DNA of 64,000 nt, from NCBI GenBank assembly GCA_018824305.1, contig JAHJGM010000011.1:105595-169594 (forward strand). Direction: 5' to 3'. Under the pieces are notes generated by a model. That model ran no database searches, was not told the DNA's origin, and was given only the letters and a program-made list of their open reading frames with translations. This stretch comes from a bacterium (GTDB taxonomy: Bacteria; Campylobacterota; Campylobacteria; Campylobacterales; Sulfurimonadaceae). How positions within the stretch are numbered: position 1 is the stretch's first letter; each line of letters starts with the position of its first letter. Positions 57,436-64,000 of the stretch are shown piece after piece. The position numbers and the translations under genes were made by a program.

Positions 57436-58416
57436 TTATATATTATTAATTTCATCTTCTAAAATTTGTAATATTTCTATAATATTCTCAAAACTCAACT
57501 TTTTATCAAAAATCATATTTTCCATAGCTTTGTAATCTTTCCTAAGCTCTTCAATTCTATATTCAGGTGGGATCAACTTTAATGTACCTACTTTAGCAGT
57601 ATTATAATTAGCCCAATTTACAGGATAGAACTTTTTCTTAAACTCTACAACATGATTCAAAAGTTCAATATTTTTTATTGCATCATCTTTTACATTAGAT
57701 GTAGCCATAAGTGCTAAATCATAATAATGTCTTGAATATCGCGGCAGCATTTGTTTTTCTAGTGCACGATGGGCTTCTTGATGTAAAATCGTAGCTTTTT
57801 CCCAAAAGGTTCTATGAGCTGCTATTGCATTTACCTTGAATTTTAACTTGTTAAACAATTTTGGGAAATACTCCGATGCATATGAACCAATCTCGTAAGT
57901 ATGTGATGGCATCCATGAGGCTAATGGACCGATTTCTAATAAAATCTCAGGTCTTAAATACTTATCACTAAATGCCGCTGGATATGCGATATTGATACTA
58001 TGTTCATCATCGGCATTAATTCTACAAATACAATAAGGCGCAGTAATTTCCGAAATTATTGGGAGTAAAGATTCTTTTATATAAATCTTTGCATTTTCAT
58101 TCACTTCTTTGTTATATTTATCTTGTTTATTTTTAGTTCTTTGCTGATTTGGATCTTCACCACTTATAAGATTCCAATCTAAAATCAAATCAATATCTTC
58201 AGAAAATCTACCAATGAGGTTAAATACTTTTGAAAGTGACGTTCCACCTTTAAACATCAATATTTTATTGATTCTATCATCTGAAAAAATTTTATCAAGA
58301 ACCCATACAACCCAAAAATCTTTTTCAACTATAGCATTTGTTGTATGCATTATTCTGGCAGTTTCGCTAAAAAGCTCTGAACGCTCTTGTTTTGATAGGT
58401 TAGCTACTTTATCCAT
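57436..58416 (-). CDS. abiEii: AbiEii-type nucleotidyltransferase toxin
   Basis: EKDFWVVWVLDKIF; MFKGGTSLSKVFNLIGRFSEDIDLIL. Confidence 0.9.
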   Translation of the reverse strand: MDKVANLSKQERSELFSETARIMHTTNAIVEKDFWVVWVLDKIFSDDRINKILMFKGGTSLSKVFNLIGRFSEDIDLILDWNLISGEDPNQQRTKNKQDKYNKEVNENAKIYIKESLLPIISEITAPYCICRINADDEHSINIAYPAAFSDKYLRPEILLEIGPLASWMPSHTYEIGSYASEYFPKLFNKLKFKVNAIAAHRTFWEKATILHQEAHRALEKQMLPRYSRHYYDLALMATSNVKDDAIKNIELLNHVVEFKKKFYPVNWANYNTAKVGTLKLIPPEYRIEELRKDYKAMENMIFDKKLSFENIIEILQILEDEINNI

Positions 58417-59014
58417 TTTTGCATATCTCTTTTATTATTTCATAGATCCAAACAGTTGATGATTGTGTATCTTTTAATATTTTTTCAAAATTAGAACTAT
58501 CTAATTGAGCTCTTATTTTTTTAATGATTTTATCATCAATACTTTCTTTTCCAAGTGTTTTAAGAGCCTGAACTATCAAGGAACTTTCTTTATGTTTAAA
58601 GCCTATGTTTTTAAGTGCTGATTTTTTAAATTCAATGGTAGCACCATTATTTAATTCATAAATTTTATTTGGACCATCACTATGATAAATATATGCTCCA
58701 GGAATTTGAGTTGATATTCCTAATAAATTTAATGCAGTATCGCCACTGACTTCAATGCGCCAATTAAACTTTCTAGCATATGCACGTGCAACTTGCTCTA
58801 TATCTGGGCTTAACTCTTTTTGTAACAATTCACTATATTTAGGATAGTCATACATACCTCGAGCCACTCGTCTGATTTTTCCATTTTTAGTTAAATCTGA
58901 AAGCGTACTATCTGCTTCTTGTCTTGTAAATTTACCCAAAAGGTCACTGGATGAGAATACCCACCCCCTCTTATGACCTGATATAAAGTAAAACACCTTT
59001 TCATAGAGCTTCAT
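58409..59014 (-). CDS. AbiEi/DUF6088-type antitoxin
   Basis: GWVFSSSDLLGKFTRQEADSTLSDLTKNGKIRRVARGMYDYPKYSELL; overlaps the toxin start. Confidence 0.85.
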   Translation of the reverse strand: MKLYEKVFYFISGHKRGWVFSSSDLLGKFTRQEADSTLSDLTKNGKIRRVARGMYDYPKYSELLQKELSPDIEQVARAYARKFNWRIEVSGDTALNLLGISTQIPGAYIYHSDGPNKIYELNNGATIEFKKSALKNIGFKHKESSLIVQALKTLGKESIDDKIIKKIRAQLDSSNFEKILKDTQSSTVWIYEIIKEICKNG

Positions 59015-59123
59015 AAGACTTTTATCCTTTAAATATTTCCAGAAATAAGTATATCTTTTTCAGTATTTATAATTCCTTTAATAGAAAAAAATCATATCTT
59101 AATATCTACAAACAGACAGGTTT

Positions 59124-59525
59124 TTACTGATGCCATGCACTGCTAACTATCTGTGTCAATTGTGCGTTGTTTTGGATATCGTTGTTACTGATGTGATGCA
59201 TTCCATTCTCACATCCGTAAGCGTTTATCTGTTGGATGACCAGATCGATATCGTTGTTTGTCAGGAAGTTGCCGTCTGAAAGTTCTATACGCTCTATCTG
59301 GCTTCTTGAATTATCCTGATTTGTGACTTTGATCGTATCATTTTGACCATATTGGATGATTAGATCTCCTCTGTTCATAATAAAGCTGATATCATCTTTT
59401 GTGATCCCCTCTCCCAATACTATGGTATCTACATCATCGCTGTATCTTTGAGAATAATCATCGACAGTATCATCTCCATCACCCTTATTGAATCTGTAAG
59501 TGTCACTTCCGTAAGAGCCCTCTGA
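59124..59525 (-). pseudogene. RTX/haemolysin-type Ca-binding fragment truncated at the GGGGACAGTATAC repeat
   Basis: GSYGSDTYRFNKGDGDDTVDDYSQRYSDDVDTIVLGEGITKDDISFIMNRGDLIIQYG. Confidence 0.65.
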
Positions 59526-59526
59526 G

Positions 59527-59656
59527 TTCCGGGGACAGTATACTTATTTCTGAAGATTCTCTCATCTCAAACCGCTTTCTCCTCATACTCATAATATTCT
59601 CCTTTTCTTTGTTTCTTACATGTAAAGGTTTTTAATTAGGTATCCTGTCCCCGGAA
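59527..59656. repeat. MITE/REPIN-like element R5 with inverted ends
   Basis: TTCCGGGGACAGTATACTTA … TAATTAGGTATCCTGTCCCCGGAA around a TTACATGTAA copy. Confidence 0.75.
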
Positions 59657-60295
59657 TTTTACTGATTCCACAACACGTTTGGATCTTTCTACATCTTCTG
59701 CTATCTGTGCTCTACCGTTTTGTGTCAGAAGTCTAGTATCCAACTCACCGCTGAGACCTTGATGACTTGAGATGTCGTAGATATCTACCGTATTGTCTTT
59801 GATGTCACGGTTGAGCATCGCGGTATCTGAGTTTGTCGTGTCTGCTACTTGTATATCTCCGCTTCCCAGAGTTGCCAGAGTCTTTGTTTTTGAGTGTGTC
59901 GTGTCGTTTGAGTAGTCTAGTGAGATGTTTGAAGCGGTGTTGTCTTGGATACTTCCGCCTATGTTCCCTCCCGCAGAGATACTTTTTGAGTCAGAGGTGT
60001 TGCTTAGGGAGCTTACATGTAAGGTATCTGTTTTTAGAGTGAGTTGTCCGTTGTCATTTCCCTGTGCATCTTGGGCTGCTAAGAGTGAGCCGTGGAGTGT
60101 TGTGTCTTTGTTTACGTTTATATCTACTTTATTTCCTGTTACGGATGTGAGCAGTGTGGTTTTACTGTTGGAATCTGAGTTTGAAGCAGAGCCTCCTACG
60201 CTAGAAGGTGTCAAACCGCTAAGACTTAGACTCGCACTCTTTGAGGTTGACGTTAATGTTAAGATGATTTTTTTAAGTTTTAGGCTATAATGCAA
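59636..60295 (-). pseudogene. FHA/haemagglutinin-repeat fragment
   Basis: GNKVDINVNKDTTLHGSLLAAQDAQGNDNGQLTLKTDTLHVSSLSNTSDS…; C-terminus …VKFRGQDT is encoded by the repeat. Confidence 0.75.
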
Positions 60296-60318
60296 ATAAG
60301 TTATAGAAAGAGGATATT

Positions 60319-60495
60319 ATGTCAACAGTAGATTTAATAAGTAAAATAAAAAAAACTTCTAGGACTATGTCAAAAACTCAAAGAAAAAATAGACTAGTTA
60401 AAGCTCATATTATAAAAGATAACGGTGAATATGATCCAAAATATTTTAGTGCTGCAACCGTTAAAACTTCAAAAAGATTAGAATCAAGTTTATAA
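60319..60495 (+). CDS. Small basic protein, candidate antitoxin (58 aa)
   Basis: Unlisted ORF MSTVDLISKIKKTSRTMSKTQRKNRLVKAHIIKDNGEYDPKYFSAATVKTSKRLESSL; AGAGGATATT upstream of ATG; 6-bp gap to the next gene. Confidence 0.7.
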   Translation: MSTVDLISKIKKTSRTMSKTQRKNRLVKAHIIKDNGEYDPKYFSAATVKTSKRLESSL

Positions 60496-60501
60496 TAGTA
60501 A

Positions 60502-61107
60502 ATGTATTCAACAAAACCATCATATGTATTTGGCTTCCACGGACTGGACAAAACGGTTGCACTAGAGATACTCAATCAAAAAAAAGAATTTAAACATAGT
60601 AATAATAATCATGACTGGTTAGGAGATGGTGTTTATTTTTGGGAAAATAACTATGAAAGAGCTAAACAATATGCTATAGAAGATATGAAAAGAAAAAATT
60701 CTAAAATAAAAGAGCCTTTTGTATTGGGTGCGATTATTGATTTAGGAGATAATTGTTTAGATTTATTAGATCAAAAAAATTTAGACCTTTTAAAAATTGC
60801 CTACGAAGAATTAAAAAAAGACTTGAAATCACAAGGACTTCCACTACCAGAAAACAGTTCTTTTGGTAAAGATGATTTTGATTTTAAAAAAAGAGAACTA
60901 GATTGTGCTGTCATAAGGTATGCTCACGAGTTGGCTGCAGAAGCAGGTATTTATTTTGATTCTGTTAGAGCTGCCTTTATTGAAGGTGAAGAGATATATA
61001 AGAATGCAGGATTTAAAATACAAAATCATATACAGTTAGCTATTATTAACCCAAATTGCATAAAGGGAGTATTTTTACCTCGTGAAAAGGTGAAGTTTCC
61101 TCAATAG
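60502..61107 (+). CDS. Candidate ADP-ribosyltransferase-like toxin
   Basis: YVFGFHGLDKTVALEIL…DWLGDGVYFWENNYERAKQYA…; H-x-G and GxYFWEN spacing resembles ART-like folds. Confidence 0.55.
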   Translation: MYSTKPSYVFGFHGLDKTVALEILNQKKEFKHSNNNHDWLGDGVYFWENNYERAKQYAIEDMKRKNSKIKEPFVLGAIIDLGDNCLDLLDQKNLDLLKIAYEELKKDLKSQGLPLPENSSFGKDDFDFKKRELDCAVIRYAHELAAEAGIYFDSVRAAFIEGEEIYKNAGFKIQNHIQLAIINPNCIKGVFLPREKVKFPQ

Positions 61108-61118
61108 AAAACATCAAG

Positions 61119-61230
61119 TGTCAACGGTGGGGTATAATTCCGCAGACTAAGAAATCGAAAATGCCTATATAATGAGGTTTGTTTCGGGCATTATATTGAA
61201 AATGTGCCGAACTCAACTCCGCCGTTGACA
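61119..61230. mobile_element. Short MITE-like element with imperfect TIRs
   Basis: TGTCAACGGTGGGGTATAATTC … (RC) TGTCAACGGCGGAGTTGAGTTC; 112 bp, no ORF. Confidence 0.55.
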
Positions 61231-61231
61231 T

Positions 61232-61297
61232 CTACATGTAAAGACTCACTGAGGGATAGCATTTTAAGATTTCTAATTATGTATACTGTCCCTGGAA
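61232..61297 (+). repeat. Island repeat R6
   Basis: CTACATGTAAAGACTCACTGAGGGATAGCATTTTAAGATTTCTAATTATGTATACTGTCCCTGGAA. Confidence 0.85.
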
Positions 61298-61305
61298 TTT
61301 GTTTA

Positions 61306-61611
61306 TCAACAACAAAGGAAGCCTAAGAATATGGTTACATAATAAATTGTACTTGCTATAAAAAAATTGAAAGCTAACGGTTTGATCTTATTATTGAGTT
61401 TTGTAAATTCACTATCAGAACCATCATCAGGAATATTCATATAGCGCCAAAACTTTAAACCTTTATACCATTCAGAAAAATCCATTTTAGGGTCATTTAT
61501 CCAATCTTTTTGTTCTTGAGACAATAAACGATAATATTTTATTCCTTTTAAGATGAGGATTGTTACATAAATGCCAATTATCCATTGTAGGAGTATCATT
61601 ATAGAAGTCAT
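61306..61611 (-). CDS. Small membrane protein, predicted immunity protein
   Basis: Two TM segments; directly downstream (4-bp overlap) of the toxin CT gene. Confidence 0.6.
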   Translation of the reverse strand: MTSIMILLQWIIGIYVTILILKGIKYYRLLSQEQKDWINDPKMDFSEWYKGLKFWRYMNIPDDGSDSEFTKLNNKIKPLAFNFFIASTIYYVTIFLGFLCC

Positions 61612-62599
61612 TTTTTGCTTCCTTTTTTATTTGTTGAAAATATGTTTTTAAAAAAATTCACTATAGGACTAAAGTCAATTAAATCTTGTTTATTTTCAAT
61701 GTTAACATAAGTTTTACCAATCCTAGAATGTCCTTCAGGTATGTTAGTACTGATTGGTGATACATTTATAGTGATTCCTGTACTACTTTGTTTAGTTTGA
61801 TCACTAATACTGGTACTTGATACATCTATACCAAAAGGTCCTGCTGCACCGCCATTATTTAAATAAGCACCAGCAAAAACATTTTTAACATCGCTTGTAA
61901 ATGCAATACCGAATTCTCCTCCTACCCCAGCACTTGGCGATCCTGCTCCAGCTTCAACCGAGTTATATGTTCCATTTTCTACAACTAGTTTATTGTCTTC
62001 AAACTTATAATTTGCAAAGTTTCCATGGCTAGCTGCTAAAGAAGTACCTCCAGATACGGAGAATTGACCACCACTATAGAACACTAAATCATCCCCCTCA
62101 CTCTTATCCAAAGCACTAAACTCTGCATTATTGGTTGCATAGGTGTTGTCGTTAAACACAGATGGTAGAGAAGTTACTTGCCCCGTATTGTGGGTGTTTG
62201 TATCTGCGAGTGTTCCTTGGTCTGTGTAGTTGAGTGCAAAGTTTGTATAGTCTGCCAAGTTACTTCCGTAGATATCTGCATAGGTCTCATCTGTCGCTAC
62301 TCTTGCTCGTGCATCTATGGCATGACTCATCTCATGTCCTGCTGTAGTTAGGAGGTCTGTGGTTGAGCTGTTATATCTGTCGTTTATGTAAGCGTCATTG
62401 GTTTGGTCTGAGTAATACCCTTTTACCTGTTCACCGTCTTTACCCGGTTCGTTTGTATCCATCATCTTATTGTCATAGATAGCGTAACCGAGTTTTACCA
62501 TGACAGCATCTGTCACTGAGTTTAGCATCTGCTCTTTTTGAGACGGTGTGAGATTGGGGTCATTGAGTGCTGCTGCTAGTTCTGGTGAGGAGACTTTAC
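61608..62599 (-). CDS. Orphan polymorphic-toxin C-terminal region (pre-toxin HExxH + CT)
   Basis: KVSSPELAAALNDPNLTPSQKEQMLNSVTDAVMVKLGYAIYDNK…TTAGHEMSHAIDARARV…; frame opens at the TTACATGTAA of R7. Confidence 0.7.
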
Positions 62600-62690
62600 A
62601 TGTAAGGTGTCAAGAGTGTGTAGTTTGGATATTTATTTACCGAGGAAGAGTATTTTAGAATTTGTAATTATGTATACTGTCCCCGGAATT
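62596..62690 (+). repeat. Island repeat R7
   Basis: TTACATGTAAGGTGTCAAGAGTGTG…ATTTATTTACCGAGGAAGAGTATTTTAGAATTTGTAATTATGTATACTGTCCCCGGAATT. Confidence 0.9.
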
Positions 62691-62702
62691 TCGGAATTTT
62701 TA

Positions 62703-63176
62703 TCAAGACAGACTTTTGAGGAAATCTGGATCAATCCAAGCGCTCTGAACTTGTCCATCTTTTAGTTCAATTGAATTAACGTCAAATGGTTTCAACTTTT
62801 CTATAAAATCTGTAATATCTAGTGCCAATTCAATTTGTTTCTCAGGTATTTCATGATCCCAAAAAAATATTTTTCCATTTGATAAATTCTGGAGAATATA
62901 ATTACCACCTTCTGCCCAAGCAACTGGAATCATATTTTTTGAAACATGATCAATGCGTTTTAGCTCTTTAACGATATCCTTGCAGGGGATGAACCTATCT
63001 ACACCGCAATCGTTATTTTCACTTACAGAGAAAATATTAGTTGCTGCTTTGGCACCATTATAAGATAGAAGAAAATTAATATATTCTGCTGGTAATTTTC
63101 TGTTTAACGCGTTTTCTAGAGACTCAATATCTTCTTTCGATACGGGTAAAAAACCGCTAAGTTTCACTATCATCAA
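62703..63176 (-). CDS. SMI1/KNR4 (SUKH)-family immunity protein
   Basis: SKEDIESLENALNRKLPAEYINFLLSYNGA; VAWAEGGNYILQNLSNGKIFFWDHE. Confidence 0.88.
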   Translation of the reverse strand: MMIVKLSGFLPVSKEDIESLENALNRKLPAEYINFLLSYNGAKAATNIFSVSENNDCGVDRFIPCKDIVKELKRIDHVSKNMIPVAWAEGGNYILQNLSNGKIFFWDHEIPEKQIELALDITDFIEKLKPFDVNSIELKDGQVQSAWIDPDFLKSLS

Positions 63177-64000
63177 TCATATCCTCCATTACGAATTACT
63201 GCAGAACCACCAGTATGTCTAACTACATTGTGAATATCCCGTGGAATTAACTGCATACTATTACCATTTTCAACATGATGCCAAACATATCCTTCCGGCG
63301 TACTTTTTAATCCAACAACTTTATTAGCTATTGCAGCATCTTTTACATAATTTCCAGTCAACCCATTGATATTTACCTCTGCTTTCGAATATGGAGAAAA
63401 ATCAGGGAATCCCTGCTTATTGAATTGAACGCCTGAAGGATGAGTCTGTCCAGCATATTTACTGTTGATAGGTGTACGACCATTGATAGTCGGTACTTTT
63501 ACCTTCTCCCCACTCCCAAACAACTTATCAGCTATTTTACCAAAAAATCCTTTTGCAACAGGTACTGCTTCAACAACGAGTTTTCCAGGCATAAGATTTA
63601 TCATCTCTGTCGGTCCTGTTTTTACGTCATCAGGATTTTCGGGAGTGTTGGCATACATCTCAAATGCAGCAACAGCTAGAGGGATAAGAAGTAATGGATT
63701 GTTATCCCCCTCACCCTTATCCAAAGAGCTAAACTCTGCATTATTCGTAGCATAGGTGTTGTCGTTAAACACTGATGGTAGAGATGTAACCTGTCCTGTG
63801 TTGTGTGAGTTGGTAGTTGCCAGTGTTCCTTGGTCTGTGTAGTTAAGTGCAAAGTTTGTATAGTCTGCCAAGTTACTTCCGTAGATATCTGCGTAGGTCT
63901 CATCTGTCGCTACTCTTGCTCGTGCATCTATGGCATGACTCATCTCATGTCCTGCTGTAGTTAGGAGGTCTGTGGTTGAGCTGTTATATCTGTCGTTTAT
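63173..64000 (-). CDS. Polymorphic toxin with WHH-type HNH nuclease tip (runs off the right edge)
   Basis: …NINGLTGNYVKDAAIANKVVGLKSTPEGYVWHHVENGNSMQLIPRDIHNVVRHTGGSAVIRNGG. Confidence 0.88.
   Translation of the reverse strand: MNDRYNSSTTDLLTTAGHEMSHAIDARARVATDETYADIYGSNLADYTNFALNYTDQGTLATTNSHNTGQVTSLPSVFNDNTYATNNAEFSSLDKGEGDNNPLLLIPLAVAAFEMYANTPENPDDVKTGPTEMINLMPGKLVVEAVPVAKGFFGKIADKLFGSGEKVKVPTINGRTPINSKYAGQTHPSGVQFNKQGFPDFSPYSKAEVNINGLTGNYVKDAAIANKVVGLKSTPEGYVWHHVENGNSMQLIPRDIHNVVRHTGGSAVIRNGGYD

Noticed and set aside
513-62605. TTACATGTAA as a transcription-factor operator (CRP/FNR-like)
   Set aside because: Most copies left of 49 kb are inside coding sequences far from promoters and lack consistent placement; a HIP1/uptake-like role fits better.
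1-64000. CRISPR array
   Set aside because: No regularly spaced direct repeats with unique spacers were seen; the island repeats are kilobases apart.
1-64000. tRNA/rRNA genes
   Set aside because: No cloverleaf or rRNA-like segment recognised by eye; absence not proven without tRNAscan/Infernal.

Overview
The window looks like a chromosomal segment of a Campylobacterota bacterium (Sulfurimonas/Sulfuricurvum-like by gene content; inference only). About 0-49 kb is mostly ordinary chromosome: leuA, nifJ-type PFOR, hemH, glyS, tonB/exbBD, corA, a Crp/Fnr-hemerythrin cluster and a GGDEF/EAL protein. Gene fragments are interspersed around 10-11.6 kb and 14-17 kb. From about 49.8 kb to the right edge is an accessory island. 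It holds filamentous-haemagglutinin/polymorphic-toxin debris, several toxin-antitoxin or toxin-immunity modules, and a recurrent ~90-115 bp repeat placed just downstream of the modules. The main points for follow-up are: (1) a very over-represented dispersed palindrome, TTACATGTAA (24 exact copies by eye), mostly inside genes; (2) a compact same-strand cluster of TonB receptor, membrane Fe-S proteins, HgdB-like/double-cubane-type protein with its ATPase activase, and ExbB/ExbD/TonB, preceded by a structured leader; (3) the repeat-bounded toxin/immunity cassette array; (4) an unannotated leucine leader peptide and attenuator upstream of leuA that includes one copy of the palindrome; (5) a small basic protein plus ART-like protein as a candidate new TA pair. 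No tools were run. Homology statements come from recognising motifs in the translations.
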